From Atopobacter phocae ATCC BAA-285 (GTDB taxonomy: Bacteria; Bacillota; Bacilli; Lactobacillales; Aerococcaceae), in the NCBI RefSeq assembly GCF_000526675.1, contig NZ_JAGN01000001.1:1-64000 (forward strand): a DNA stretch of 64,000 bases, read 5' to 3'. A program made the position numbers and the translations under genes. This document shows positions 31,047-40,234 of the stretch, piece by piece (positions within the stretch are counted from its first letter, which is position 1; each line of letters opens with the position of its first letter). The notes beneath the pieces were generated by a model. It saw nothing but the letters and a program-made list of their open reading frames with translations, ran no database searches and was not told where the DNA came from.

Positions 31047-32420
31047 ATGGCATATCAATTTAAATTACCAGATATTGGTGAAGGAATTGCTGAAGGTGAA
31101 ATCGTTAAAATTGACGTAAAAGTTGGCGATACGATTGCGGAAGATGATACTTTAATTGAAGTTCAAAATGATAAATCCGTTGAAGAGATTCCAAGTCCAG
31201 TAACTGGAAAAGTTGTAAAAGTAAATGTTGAAGAAGGAACCGTTTCACGTGTTGGCGACGTAATTGTTGAAATTGAAACAGGTGATCCAGAATTAGATGG
31301 AGCTAGTGCATCTTCATCAGCTGAAAGTCCATCAACACCAGCTCCGGCTGAAGAACAAACTCCAGCTAGTCCAGCCGCTGAGATCAAGGCAGTTGACCCA
31401 GTGACTGAAACTAAAGCAGAGCCAGTTGCTCCAGCTGAACCAACAGGAACTTCAAGTGCAGAAAGTGGAAAACGTGTGTTAGCTATGCCTAGCGTTCGTC
31501 AATATGCACGTGAAAAAGGTGTAGATATTACTCAAGTAACACCAACTGGAAAAGGTGGACGTGTTCTTCGAGAAGATATTGATCGTTTTGGTTCAGGTGA
31601 AGTAGCAACAGTTGCAGCACCTGTAGCAGAAGAAGCACAAAATCAAACAGTTGAAACATCAACAACACCAGCTGTACCAGCAGCTCCTGCACAGCCATAC
31701 ACATCAACAATGGAAAATCGGGAACGTCGTGAAAAATTAACACCAATGCGCCGTGCAATTTCTAAAGCTATGGTTAACAGCAAGCATACTGCACCGCATG
31801 TGACATTATTTGATCAAGTAGAAGTTTCTAAACTTTGGGATCATCGTAAGAAATTCAAAGAAATTGCAGCTGTTCAAGATGTAAAATTAACATTCTTGCC
31901 ATATGTTGTAAAAGCTTTAGTAGCTACAGTTAAGAAATATCCTGTATTAAATGCTTCAATCGATGATGCAACTCAAGAAATCGTATTTAAAGATTACTAT
32001 AATATTGGTATTGCTACAGATACTGAAGCAGGCTTATTCGTTCCAAATATTAAAGATGCTAATGCGAAAAGTATGTTTAAAATCGCAAGTGAAATTAGTG
32101 AATTAGCTGGTAAAGCACATGAAGGTCAACTATCACGCGATGAAATGAGTAACGGTACAGTAACTATTTCTAATATTGGTTCAGCTCGTGGAAGTTGGTT
32201 CACTCCAATTATTAATCATCCAGAAGTAGCTATTTTAGGAATGGGTACAATTGCTACAGAGCCAGTTGTGAATGCAGAAGGCGAAATTGTAGTAGGACGT
32301 AATTTGAAATTATCATTGTCATTTGACCACCGTATTGTAGATGGTGCAACAGCTCAAAATGCAATGAACGAAATTAAACGCTTATTAGCAGATCCAGAAT
32401 TGCTATTGATGGAAGGGTAA
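31047..32420 (+). CDS. pdhC: Dihydrolipoamide acetyltransferase (PDH E2)
   Basis: 457 residues. One lipoyl domain (residues 1-77, lipoyl Lys in VQNDKSVEE), a long Ala/Pro/Glu linker, a peripheral-subunit-binding domain ([16 protein letters not shown], near residue 147), a second Ala/Pro linker, and the catalytic domain ending with the acetyltransferase motif [12 protein letters not shown]. It makes acetyl-CoA and forms the core of the complex. Codon use in the linkers is repetitive, and the opposite strand therefore shows spurious open frames. Confidence 0.97.
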   Translation: MAYQFKLPDIGEGIAEGEIVKIDVKVGDTIAEDDTLIEVQNDKSVEEIPSPVTGKVVKVNVEEGTVSRVGDVIVEIETGDPELDGASASSSAESPSTPAPAEEQTPASPAAEIKAVDPVTETKAEPVAPAEPTGTSSAESGKRVLAMPSVRQYAREKGVDITQVTPTGKGGRVLREDIDRFGSGEVATVAAPVAEEAQNQTVETSTTPAVPAAPAQPYTSTMENRERREKLTPMRRAISKAMVNSKHTAPHVTLFDQVEVSKLWDHRKKFKEIAAVQDVKLTFLPYVVKALVATVKKYPVLNASIDDATQEIVFKDYYNIGIATDTEAGLFVPNIKDANAKSMFKIASEISELAGKAHEGQLSRDEMSNGTVTISNIGSARGSWFTPIINHPEVAILGMGTIATEPVVNAEGEIVVGRNLKLSLSFDHRIVDGATAQNAMNEIKRLLADPELLLMEG

Positions 32421-32432
32421 GGTGCTAAATAT

Positions 32433-33839
32433 ATGGTTGTAGGAGATTTCGCAATAGAATTAGATACAGTAGTCATTGGCTCTGGACCTGGAGGATATGT
32501 AGCTGCTATTCGTGCAGCTCAATTAGGTCAAAAAGTAGCTATTATTGAACGTGAATACATTGGCGGCGTTTGTTTAAACGTCGGATGTATTCCATCAAAA
32601 GCTTTAATTACTGCAGGACACAAATACCATGATGCAAAATCATCAGAGTTATTTGGTATTACAACGGATAAAGTTGAATTAGATTTTTCTAAGACACAAG
32701 ATTGGAAAGACAACCAAGTTGTTAAAAAATTGACAAGTGGTGTGGAGTTTCTGTTAAAGAAAAATAAAATTGAAATATTGCGCGGTGAAGCTTTCTTTGT
32801 TGATGAAAACACATTACGTGTTATCCAAGAAGAATCAGCACAAACATATTCATTTAATAATGCGATTGTTGCTACAGGAAGCCGTCCAATCGAAATTCCT
32901 GGTTTCAAATTTGGTGGAAGAATTATCGACTCTACTGGCTTATTAAATGTGACTGAAGTTCCTGAAAAACTAGTTATCGTTGGTGGAGGAGTTATTGGAT
33001 CTGAATTAGGTGGGGCGTATGCTAATTTAGGTAGTCAAGTAACAATTCTTGAAGGGTCACCACAAATTTTACCAACATTTGAAAAAGATATGGTAAAATT
33101 AGTTGAAGATTCCTTTAAAGAACGTGGTATTTCCATTATTACTAAAGCAATGGCTAAATCAGCTGTTGACAATGGGGATTCAGTGACAGTTACTTATGAA
33201 GTAGATGGTAAAGCAGAAACTATTGAAGCAGATTATGTGATGGTTGCTGTTGGTCGCCGTCCAAACACTGATGAATTAGGTCTAGATGTTATTGGAGTAG
33301 AAATGAACGAACGTGGTGTTGTTCAAGTAAATGAAAAAGGGCAAACTAACTTTGACCACATTTATGCTATTGGAGATATTACGCCGGGTGCATGGTTAGC
33401 TCACAAAGCAAGCTATGAAGGAAAAATTGCTGCCGAAGCTATTTCAGGTAAACCAGCGGCTATTGATTATATTGGGATGCCAGCAGTTGCCTTTACAGAT
33501 CCAGAATTGGCTTCTGTAGGTTTAACTGTTAAAGAGGCTAAAGAGCAAGGTTTAGATGTTAAAGCATCAAAATTCCCTCTTGCAGGAAATGGACGTGCAC
33601 TTTCATTAAACCAAACTGAAGGATTCGTTCGTTTAGTAACGACTAAAGAAGATAACGTTTTAGTTGGAGCTCAGGTAGCAGGAGTTAGTGCAAGTGATGT
33701 AATCGCTGAATTAGGATTAGCAATTGAAGCAGGTATGAATGCGGAAGATATTGCTTTAACAATTCATTCTCATCCTTCATTAGCTGAAACTGTAATGGAC
33801 GCTTCAGAATTAGCTTTAGGATTACCAATTCATATTTAA
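32433..33839 (+). CDS. pdhD: Dihydrolipoamide dehydrogenase (PDH E3)
   Basis: 468 residues. FAD-binding [18 protein letters not shown] near residue 13, the redox disulfide [13 protein letters not shown] near residue 45, NAD-binding [14 protein letters not shown], and the C-terminal His-Glu pair in [12 protein letters not shown]. It reoxidises the lipoyl arm with NAD+. It is the last gene of the operon and is followed by a terminator. Confidence 0.97.
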   Translation: MVVGDFAIELDTVVIGSGPGGYVAAIRAAQLGQKVAIIEREYIGGVCLNVGCIPSKALITAGHKYHDAKSSELFGITTDKVELDFSKTQDWKDNQVVKKLTSGVEFLLKKNKIEILRGEAFFVDENTLRVIQEESAQTYSFNNAIVATGSRPIEIPGFKFGGRIIDSTGLLNVTEVPEKLVIVGGGVIGSELGGAYANLGSQVTILEGSPQILPTFEKDMVKLVEDSFKERGISIITKAMAKSAVDNGDSVTVTYEVDGKAETIEADYVMVAVGRRPNTDELGLDVIGVEMNERGVVQVNEKGQTNFDHIYAIGDITPGAWLAHKASYEGKIAAEAISGKPAAIDYIGMPAVAFTDPELASVGLTVKEAKEQGLDVKASKFPLAGNGRALSLNQTEGFVRLVTTKEDNVLVGAQVAGVSASDVIAELGLAIEAGMNAEDIALTIHSHPSLAETVMDASELALGLPIHI

Positions 33840-33845
33840 TAAATA

Positions 33846-33878
33846 AAAAATCTCATCTTAAAAAGATGAGATTTTTTT
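33846..33878 (+). terminator. pdh operon terminator
   Basis: AAATCTCATCTT/AAGATGAGATTT with a 4-nt loop and T-run. Confidence 0.9.
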
Positions 33879-33883
33879 AGCAT

Positions 33884-33911
33884 ATAAAAAAACGAGCTGT
33901 AAAATGCTCGT
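33884..33911 (-). terminator. Terminator of the small HTH gene
   Basis: On the minus strand ACGAGC/GCTCGT with an 8-nt loop precedes a run of seven T, just after the stop codon at 33915. Confidence 0.85.
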
Positions 33912-33914
33912 CTT

Positions 33915-34103
33915 CTAAACTAATTTTTTCATTGCATAATCGTATAATCGTTCTGCAGTTTTGAAACTTAAATTATCGATTTTACGTTCACCACGACGTA
34001 AACCTGTTATAATTGATGTACTCAATCCTGTGTCAATTTGAATACGATAACTTGAAACTTCACTATCAATTAATTCTTGTAGTTTTTCTCTAATTTCTTT
34101 CAC
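33915..34103 (-). CDS. Small helix-turn-helix DNA-binding protein (Cro/XRE-like)
   Basis: 62 residues, starting at GTG 34103 after AAGGAG. The core SSYRIQIDTGLSTSIITGLRRGERKIDNLSFKTAERLYDY has the spacing of a Cro/C1-type HTH: helix 2 on YRIQIDTG, recognition helix on STSIITGLRRGE, and the L-x3-T-A-E-x-L-Y helix. There is no effector domain, so it should act as a simple dimeric repressor. Its own promoter (TTGTAT, 17 nt, TATAAT on the minus strand) contains a perfect 11-bp inverted repeat, which suggests autoregulation. It is divergent from the ABC exporter leader. Such short regulators occur in many lactic acid bacteria; the target is unknown. Confidence 0.8.
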   Translation of the reverse strand: MKEIREKLQELIDSEVSSYRIQIDTGLSTSIITGLRRGERKIDNLSFKTAERLYDYAMKKLV

Positions 34104-34154
34104 TTTTTACAACTCCTTCTTTCATGCTAAAAAATAATTCCTGAGAGAGAACAC

Positions 34155-34188
34155 TTCTTATTATAGTTGAGTATAATAAGAAATACAA
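34155..34188 (-). promoter_or_regulatory. Promoter and probable operator of the small HTH gene
   Basis: TTCTTATTATA (34155-34165) and TATAATAAGAA (34172-34182) are perfect inverted 11-mers with a 6-nt centre. They cover the spacer and -10 of a minus-strand promoter (TTGTAT at about 34183-34188, 17 nt, TATAAT at 34160-34165). An outer pair, AACACTT/AAGTGTT (34150-34156, 34194-34200), surrounds them. This is the layout of an autorepressor operator. Confidence 0.7.
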
Positions 34189-34200
34189 TCACAAAGTGTT

Positions 34201-34474
34201 TAAGATTTCTTATCATTTATGTATAAAAAATTAATTTTTTCTTAAAACATTAAAAAATTAAGAAAATATAATATATAGGCCTTTAATTTTATTAAAAACC
34301 GAATAATTTCTACTTTATAATGATTATTATACATTTTTTGAAAACGAGCACTTTTGTTTCACTTTGTGAAATAGTAACGGATAAGTTTTATTTAAACAAA
34401 TTCTAAAGTAAAACTCAATCAAATTATTGTATAAAAAGTGTTCTTTTTCGTTGTGCATTTTTTTGTTAGTTTTA
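34201..34474. other. AT-rich divergent spacer with further dyads
   Basis: No gene is visible. There are two more dyads: TTTTCTTAA/TTAAGAAAA (34237-34245, 34258-34266), whose arms resemble the HTH operator, and TTTCAC/GTGAAA with a 3-nt centre (34357-34371). A single TTTCTTAT half site is at about 34206-34213. They may be binding sites for the small HTH protein or others. Confidence 0.4.
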
Positions 34475-34508
34475 TTGACTTTTTTCGTATATTAGATTAG
34501 AATAATCT
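34475..34508 (+). promoter_or_regulatory. Promoter of the ABC exporter leader, with a dyad over the -10
   Basis: TTGACT (34475-34480), 17 nt, TAGAAT (34498-34503). The inverted repeat AGATTA-GAA-TAATCT (34494-34508) is centred on the -10 element, so a bound protein would block initiation. Confidence 0.7.
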
Positions 34509-34532
34509 TAATATTACTAGAAGGGGGGGATT

Positions 34533-34592
34533 ATGATGATTACATTAAATGAACAAGTTGTAATGATGCATCCCCCTAAATTTGAATCATAA
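34533..34592 (+). CDS. 19-residue leader ORF before the ABC exporter
   Basis: The ORF reads MMITLNEQVVMMHPPKFES and then stops. It follows a run of seven G (34523-34529) that serves as a strong ribosome-binding site. The G-run can pair with the C5 tract in its own CATCCCCCT (ATCCCCC, 34570-34576), and ATTACA (34539-34544) pairs with TGTAAT (34559-34564), so the whole ORF can fold into one hairpin with its start codon in an internal loop. A terminator follows 42 nt later, before the exporter gene. I infer a regulatory leader peptide in the manner of BmrB, which controls bmrCD of Bacillus subtilis; the sequences are not similar. Confidence 0.6.
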   Translation: MMITLNEQVVMMHPPKFES

Positions 34593-34633
34593 GATAGTTT
34601 ATCTGACCTACATAATAATAGTGTCATTTATTT

Positions 34634-34676
34634 AAAGAACTTTCCTTTTGAACATTTAGGGAAAGTTCTTTTTTTG
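34634..34676 (+). terminator. Attenuator terminator upstream of the ABC exporter
   Basis: A perfect 12-bp stem, AAAGAACTTTCC (34634-34645) with GGAAAGTTCTTT (34660-34671), and a tail of seven T. It sits between the leader ORF and the first exporter gene, with no promoter after it, so transcripts must read through it. Confidence 0.85.
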
Positions 34677-34705
34677 TTTAAAAACGAGTGATTATGGAGG
34701 ATAAA

Positions 34706-36439
34706 ATGAAAGATTTATTTCAAGCTTTATTGCCTTATATAAGCAAACATAAATTGAGGTATGTAGTAATTGCACTTTTTTTAATTTTGATGACGATTTT
34801 TTGGATGGTACCGCCACAAATTATTCGTTTATTTGTAGATGGTATAATTTCTCGTACGCTAACTAAAAACGATCAGATTTTATATGCAATGTATTTTTTA
34901 GGATCTATTATTTTAGTTTACATTGCTGATTTTATTTGGTCTTATTTAATTTTTTTAGGCTCAGAAGATTTGGGAATGGAACTAAAAAATAATTTAATGA
35001 AACAATATCTAAGTCGTAATGGGAATTTTTATAGTCTGTTTAAAAAAGGTGATCTGTTTACTCGGACGAGTGAAGATGTTGGTGTGATGCAAATGACAAT
35101 AGGATATGGATTAATGACTGCTTTTAATGCAAGTATTATGATCATTTTTGTGGTAGGAATGATGATTTTTACGATTTCACCATTATTAACCATTGTGTCA
35201 TTGCTACCATTACCATTTGTTTCTTATTTTACATATAAATGGGGAACATTAGTCGATCAATATTACACAAAAGCTCAACAAGCTATTTCGCAAATGAATT
35301 CCGAACTTTTAGAATTAATTGACGGTGTTCGAGTCGTTCGTGCTTTTAATATGGAGAAATCAACTAATCAGTCATTCAATCTAAAAACAACTGAGACGGT
35401 TGTGAAAAATAATCAAATTGCTGAAATGTCAGCACGTTTTGAACCACTATTTGAATTAGGCATGCGATTAAGCTATGTTATTTCTTTTATTTGTGGTGTG
35501 CTATTGATTCAACAAGGAAAAATTACAGTGGGTATGCTTGTTGGTTTTCAAGTGTATATTACAATGTTAATATGGCCAATGATTATGTTAGGCGATTTAA
35601 TAAGTGTGGCTCAACAGGGAAAATCGGCATGGCGCAGAATTGATGAAGTATTAGAGCAAAAGGAGACCAATCTTTATAACGGAAATCGTCAGTTAAAACA
35701 TTTTGATTCTATTGCCTTTAAAGACTTTTCATTTCAATATCCAAATAGCGAATCAACTGCTTTAAAACATATTAATTTTGAAATAAAAAAAGGCCAAACA
35801 ATAGGAATTGTGGGACGTACTGGAAGTGGAAAAACAACTTTAATTCAACAGCTTTTTTATACGTATCCTTATACTAATCAGGCTCCCTTTATTAATGATA
35901 TTCCTCTCAACGACTATCGTCGATCAAATGTCCGACAATTGTTTACATTTGTTCCACAAGAGCATACTTTATTTTCTGGAACCATTAGAGATAATTTAGT
36001 ATTCGGAGACGAATCATATAGCGATGAGGATCTCTACAAAGTGTTAGAATGGGCAGATTTTAAAAAGGATGTCCTAGCTTTTAATAGAGGATTAGATACG
36101 TTAGTCGGAGAGAAAGGAATGTCATTATCAGGTGGACAGAAGCAGCGTTTAGCCTTAGCACGTGCTTTCTTAAGATCATCCAGCGTTCTTATTTTAGATG
36201 ATGCTTTATCCGCTGTAGATGCGACAACAGAGCGTCAAATTATGCAATATTTGAATCAACATTTTGATGAGCAAACTAAAATAATTGTGACTCATCGACT
36301 CTCAGCATTAGAGCAAGCGGATTGGATTTTAGTGTTGGATGATGGTTGTATTGTTGAACAAGGAAACCATAATGATTTAATGAATATTAATGGATGGTAT
36401 AACGAACAATATATACACCAGCAAACGAAAGAGGTGTAA
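34706..36439 (+). CDS. Heterodimeric ABC exporter, subunit with degenerate catalytic site
   Basis: 577 residues from ATG 34706 (GGAGG 5 nt upstream; the GTG at 34688 is a poorer choice). A six-helix type IV exporter membrane domain spans residues 1-310. The nucleotide-binding domain has Walker A GRTGSGKTT, signature LSGGQKQRLALARA and Walker B VLILDDALSAVD. The residue after the Walker B Asp is Asp instead of catalytic Glu. Paired with the next gene it forms a BmrCD/LmrCD/EfrCD/PatAB-like multidrug exporter with one degenerate and one competent ATP site. It has a leader ORF and attenuator upstream. Confidence 0.92.
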   Translation: MKDLFQALLPYISKHKLRYVVIALFLILMTIFWMVPPQIIRLFVDGIISRTLTKNDQILYAMYFLGSIILVYIADFIWSYLIFLGSEDLGMELKNNLMKQYLSRNGNFYSLFKKGDLFTRTSEDVGVMQMTIGYGLMTAFNASIMIIFVVGMMIFTISPLLTIVSLLPLPFVSYFTYKWGTLVDQYYTKAQQAISQMNSELLELIDGVRVVRAFNMEKSTNQSFNLKTTETVVKNNQIAEMSARFEPLFELGMRLSYVISFICGVLLIQQGKITVGMLVGFQVYITMLIWPMIMLGDLISVAQQGKSAWRRIDEVLEQKETNLYNGNRQLKHFDSIAFKDFSFQYPNSESTALKHINFEIKKGQTIGIVGRTGSGKTTLIQQLFYTYPYTNQAPFINDIPLNDYRRSNVRQLFTFVPQEHTLFSGTIRDNLVFGDESYSDEDLYKVLEWADFKKDVLAFNRGLDTLVGEKGMSLSGGQKQRLALARAFLRSSSVLILDDALSAVDATTERQIMQYLNQHFDEQTKIIVTHRLSALEQADWILVLDDGCIVEQGNHNDLMNINGWYNEQYIHQQTKEV

Positions 36440-36441
36440 TA

Positions 36442-38199
36442 GTGAAACAAGTATTAAAACGGTTAATTAAGAGTATATATGATTTTAGAATAGGCTTTAT
36501 ATTAGGAATACTTGGAGTAATCCTTCTTACAGCATTAAATTTATGGATACCATTAATTGGGAGACGTATGATAGACGATGTATTGACACCTGTTAGTTTG
36601 GGACGTCCAATTAATACATCTTTATTAGTTAAATTGCTTGCGATGTATGTGGGAGTTAATATTATTTCAACTATTTTAAGTTATGCAAGTCGTTTAAAAT
36701 TACAGTACGTATCGAATGACATTGTTAAACAAATGAGAAATCAACTATTAGAAAAAATGAATCAATTGCCTGTTAAATACTTTGACGAACATCCTGCAGG
36801 GAGTATAGTATCAAGACTTATCAATGATACAGAAGTTTTGAGAAAAGACTTTTACGTTCGTGTAATTGCTGATTTATTAATTAGTTGCATTTCAATTATT
36901 GGAACATACGTGATGCTATTTTATTTAGATTTTAGATTAGCTACAGCGTTGTTACTTATATTACCAATTATTTTTATTTGGCAACATCTCTATACTAAAT
37001 ATATGACGCCCATTCAAATTAGTGTTAGGGAAAAAATTTCTGAATTAAATTCAAAAATTAACGAGTATTTGACCGGAGTCACTTTGATTCAGATGTTTCA
37101 AAAAGAGCAGCATTTTCTATATTTATTCAAAAAAAATTCGAAAGAAATTTTCGATTTGAATCGTCGGTCAATTTTTGCCCAATCACTTTTTGTTTGGGGA
37201 TTTGGAGATATTTTACGCGATGGAACCATTTTAATTTTTCTATTATATATCTCTCAAGGGTACATAACGGGTCAAATGGCAATTACTGCAGGCATGCTGT
37301 ATGTATTTATTGACTATATTAACCGTTTATTTGCACCGGTTCAAATGTTTGTAAATGGTATTTCAAATATTCAGCAATCGTTAGCAACAGGTAAACGAGT
37401 TTTTGAATTTATGGATGAGCCAGTTGAATCATTTGAAACTAATCGTTTTGAAATAAAAGAAGGCAAAGTCCGTTTTGAAGACATTATGTTTTCTTATAAA
37501 GAAGGCGAGCCCATACTAAAACGAATTAATTTGAATGTGCAATCGGGTGAAACAATTGGATTAGTGGGGACCACTGGCTCTGGCAAATCAACCTTACTAA
37601 ATTTACTGTTTCGATATTATGAGCCTGATTCAGGACAGATTTATATCGATGATATTCCAATTAGTGAAGTTAATCGTCATCAAATGCGACAAGATATGGC
37701 GATTGTTTTGCAAGATCCTTATTTGTTCACTGGAACTATTGCCTCTAATATTCGAATGAATCAAACAGATTTATCTGATGACGACGTTCGTAAAGTGTTA
37801 GAGCAAGTTGGAGCTGGTTATTTAATTGAAAATTATAAAGAAGGTATTTATCATGAAGTTCGTGAACACGGTGCAGATTTTTCAAGCGGTGAAAGACAAT
37901 TAATAAGTTTTGCACGTGCTTTAGCCGCAAAGCCTAAAATATTGATGCTAGACGAAGCGACTTCGCATGTTGATACAGAAACAGAACAAATTATTCAACA
38001 AGCAATGGACGTATTAAAAGAAGGACGCACTACATTTATTATTGCTCATCGACTATCTACTATTCAAAACGCTGATCGAATTGTTGTTATATCGAATGGA
38101 GAAATTGTTGAGATTGGAAAACACGAAGATCTTTTAAATAATCGTGGGATCTATTACACAATGTACATGAACCAAAAAGAGAAAAGTAGTTCCTGTTAA
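36442..38199 (+). CDS. Heterodimeric ABC exporter, catalytically competent subunit
   Basis: 585 residues, starting at GTG or ATG-like codon 36442, 2 nt after the preceding gene. A six-helix membrane domain, then Walker A GTTGSGKST, signature FSSGERQLISFARA and Walker B ILMLDEATSHVD with the catalytic Glu. The signature is altered (SSGE in place of SGGQ), as expected of the partner that faces the degenerate site. Together the two subunits should export hydrophobic drugs or lipids. Closed by a terminator. Confidence 0.93.
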   Translation: MKQVLKRLIKSIYDFRIGFILGILGVILLTALNLWIPLIGRRMIDDVLTPVSLGRPINTSLLVKLLAMYVGVNIISTILSYASRLKLQYVSNDIVKQMRNQLLEKMNQLPVKYFDEHPAGSIVSRLINDTEVLRKDFYVRVIADLLISCISIIGTYVMLFYLDFRLATALLLILPIIFIWQHLYTKYMTPIQISVREKISELNSKINEYLTGVTLIQMFQKEQHFLYLFKKNSKEIFDLNRRSIFAQSLFVWGFGDILRDGTILIFLLYISQGYITGQMAITAGMLYVFIDYINRLFAPVQMFVNGISNIQQSLATGKRVFEFMDEPVESFETNRFEIKEGKVRFEDIMFSYKEGEPILKRINLNVQSGETIGLVGTTGSGKSTLLNLLFRYYEPDSGQIYIDDIPISEVNRHQMRQDMAIVLQDPYLFTGTIASNIRMNQTDLSDDDVRKVLEQVGAGYLIENYKEGIYHEVREHGADFSSGERQLISFARALAAKPKILMLDEATSHVDTETEQIIQQAMDVLKEGRTTFIIAHRLSTIQNADRIVVISNGEIVEIGKHEDLLNNRGIYYTMYMNQKEKSSSC

Positions 38200-38219
38200 T
38201 TTATTAAGTATAATAATTG

Positions 38220-38252
38220 CCTCTAGTTCTTTGGATGAACTAGAGGCTTTTT
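38220..38252 (+). terminator. Terminator after the ABC exporter
   Basis: CCTCTAGTTC/GAACTAGAGG (38220-38229, 38237-38246), 7-nt loop, then CTTTTTG. Confidence 0.9.
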
Positions 38253-38471
38253 GAATTTACTGAACATTTTGTCTTAAAAAGCAGATGTGAGTAAGAATAG
38301 ATGTGAAAATGCACAAATTAAGGTAAAATTAGCTTGCAGTTAAGAATTACTTAAGAAAAGGTTTAGTGGAGGTTAAGAGGCAGACGATACTATTAGGTTA
38401 ACATATGGAACGAACAAATATTTTAATAGAATTAATTAATATTCATAAACAGATATATTAGGAGGGATAAG

Positions 38472-39173
38472 ATGCGAACGATATTACTAGTAGATGACGA
38501 AGAAGCCATCACAGATGTTATTCGACGTTATTTAAAACGAGAGGGATATGAAGTTTTAATCGCTAAAAATGGTAAAGAAGCCTTGAAATTATACAAGCAA
38601 CACCTGATTGATTTGATTATTACGGATATTATGATGCCAGAAATGGATGGTTATGAGTTTATTGATGAAGTTCTACAAATTAAGGAACGTGCGCCATTTA
38701 TTTTTGTAACAGCTAAGAATCAAGAACAAGATAAATTATATTCATTAATGATTGGTGCTGATGATTTTATAACAAAACCTTTTAGTCCAAGAGAGCTAAC
38801 TTTGCGCGTTAAAAATATTTTAAGACGAATTCACCCAGAAAATGAAAAAGTTCAAGGATTAATAGAGGTAGGCCCATTTGCACTAGATGAGTTAAGGCAT
38901 CAAGTATCGCTATATAATAGTATGCTCAATCTTTCAATTAAAGAATTTCATCTTTTAAAATTATTTTTAACAAATTTAGGGAGAGTATTTTCAAAATCAG
39001 AACTGTACGAACTAGTATGGGAAACAGAATATTTTGAAAGTGCCAATACTTTGAATGTTCATATTCATGAATTAAGAAATAAACTGGAGGTAGCTGCGAA
39101 TGGTCAAGCTTATCCACAAATAAAAACTGTTTGGGGCTTAGGTTATCGAATGGAGCAAGAAGAATGCGATTAA
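38472..39173 (+). CDS. Response regulator, OmpR/PhoB family
   Basis: 233 residues. Receiver domain with DDEEA near residue 8, phosphoacceptor Asp in LIITDIMMPEMDG near residue 51 and Lys in DDFITKPFSPREL. The C-terminal winged helix ends with NTLNVHIHELRNKLE and the wing IKTVWGLGYRME. It overlaps the histidine kinase gene by 10 nt. The preceding 200 bases contain no other gene and only weak promoter matches. Downstream genes on the same strand (ccdA, thioredoxin-like, msrAB) suggest that it regulates an extracytoplasmic thiol or methionine redox response. Confidence 0.92.
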   Translation: MRTILLVDDEEAITDVIRRYLKREGYEVLIAKNGKEALKLYKQHLIDLIITDIMMPEMDGYEFIDEVLQIKERAPFIFVTAKNQEQDKLYSLMIGADDFITKPFSPRELTLRVKNILRRIHPENEKVQGLIEVGPFALDELRHQVSLYNSMLNLSIKEFHLLKLFLTNLGRVFSKSELYELVWETEYFESANTLNVHIHELRNKLEVAANGQAYPQIKTVWGLGYRMEQEECD

Positions 39174-40234
39174 GAAATTTATTTATATTATCATTTATTA
39201 CTTCAAGCTTAGTTGTATGCATCATTATCGGATTTAGTATTAATCAAATGTATTTACATTCAAATGATGGTTATATATTAATGAGTATTACTTTTATTGC
39301 TAATATACTTGGTTCACTCATCGGCATGTATTTACTCAAAGGAACATTTAATTCCTTGAATCAATTGAGTGAACAAACAAAACAAATTAGTCAAAAATCA
39401 TTTGATTCAGTTAACTTAGTTCATGCACCGTATGAAATAAAAGAACTTGCCAAAGATTTTAATCACATGTCTAATACATTAGCGCAGACGTTTCAAGCGC
39501 TTGAAGTGAGTGAAAAAGAAAAGAAGCAATTAGTAGCACAATTGGGACATGATTTAAAAACTCCTTTAACCGCACTACGAAGTCAAATAGAAGCTTTAGA
39601 AGATGAAATGGTCGAGGTTGAAGAATTACAAGATATGTATCATAGTATGGCCCATCAAGTGTATCGTCTCACAACTTTGATTAATCAGTTAATGGAAATT
39701 AGTGTAATGGATAGTAAAGATACCACTGTATTAGAAGGGCAATTAAAAGAAATTTGGATAGATCAATTAATCGTCCAAGTATTATCGTCTTTTCAATTTT
39801 CACTAAAAGAAAAACAACAAGAGATAAAAGTAGATTTACCAAAAGAAGTGCCGGTAATTTGGACCAATGAATTGCACATCACAAGAATTTTGATGAATTT
39901 AATTGAAAATGCCATTAAATATTCGCCACATAAAACTACGATTCAATTAATTGTCTTTCATACGAATAAAGATTTAATTATTCAAGTTGTTGATCAAGGA
40001 GAAGGAATCCCATCTGAAGAACTACCGTATATTTTTGAATTTATGTATCGTGTAGAAAAATCACGTAATTCGAAAACAGGCGGGTCAGGAATAGGCTTGT
40101 ATATTAGTCAAAATTTAGCACATCAATTAGGTGGAAATTTATCAGTAAAAAGTCAAGTGGGTAAAGGAAGTGAATTTGAATTACGTTTACCTTTAAAAAA
40201 CGAAAATAGAAAAGAGGCACAAGATGGAGTTTAA
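39164..40234 (+). CDS. Sensor histidine kinase
   Basis: 356 residues from ATG 39164, which has GGAG 8 nt upstream inside the regulator gene. Two transmembrane helices (about residues 7-27 and 37-58) frame a very short external loop, then a HAMP-like region, the phosphoacceptor His in LVAQLGHDLKTPLTALRSQ, and the ATPase motifs NLIENAIKYSP, VVDQGEGIP and GGSGIGLYISQN. The tiny external loop suggests sensing within the membrane or through a partner. It overlaps ccdA by 11 nt. Signal unknown; redox stress is inferred from the operon. Confidence 0.92.
   Translation: MRLRNLFILSFITSSLVVCIIIGFSINQMYLHSNDGYILMSITFIANILGSLIGMYLLKGTFNSLNQLSEQTKQISQKSFDSVNLVHAPYEIKELAKDFNHMSNTLAQTFQALEVSEKEKKQLVAQLGHDLKTPLTALRSQIEALEDEMVEVEELQDMYHSMAHQVYRLTTLINQLMEISVMDSKDTTVLEGQLKEIWIDQLIVQVLSSFQFSLKEKQQEIKVDLPKEVPVIWTNELHITRILMNLIENAIKYSPHKTTIQLIVFHTNKDLIIQVVDQGEGIPSEELPYIFEFMYRVEKSRNSKTGGSGIGLYISQNLAHQLGGNLSVKSQVGKGSEFELRLPLKNENRKEAQDGV

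Noticed and set aside
31163-31758. Minus-strand open frames inside pdhC
   Set aside because: They mirror the Ala/Pro-rich linkers of the E2 protein. Codon bias creates them.
38405-38461. An 18-codon ORF before the response regulator
   Set aside because: No Shine-Dalgarno sequence, no hairpin or terminator with it; chance is sufficient.
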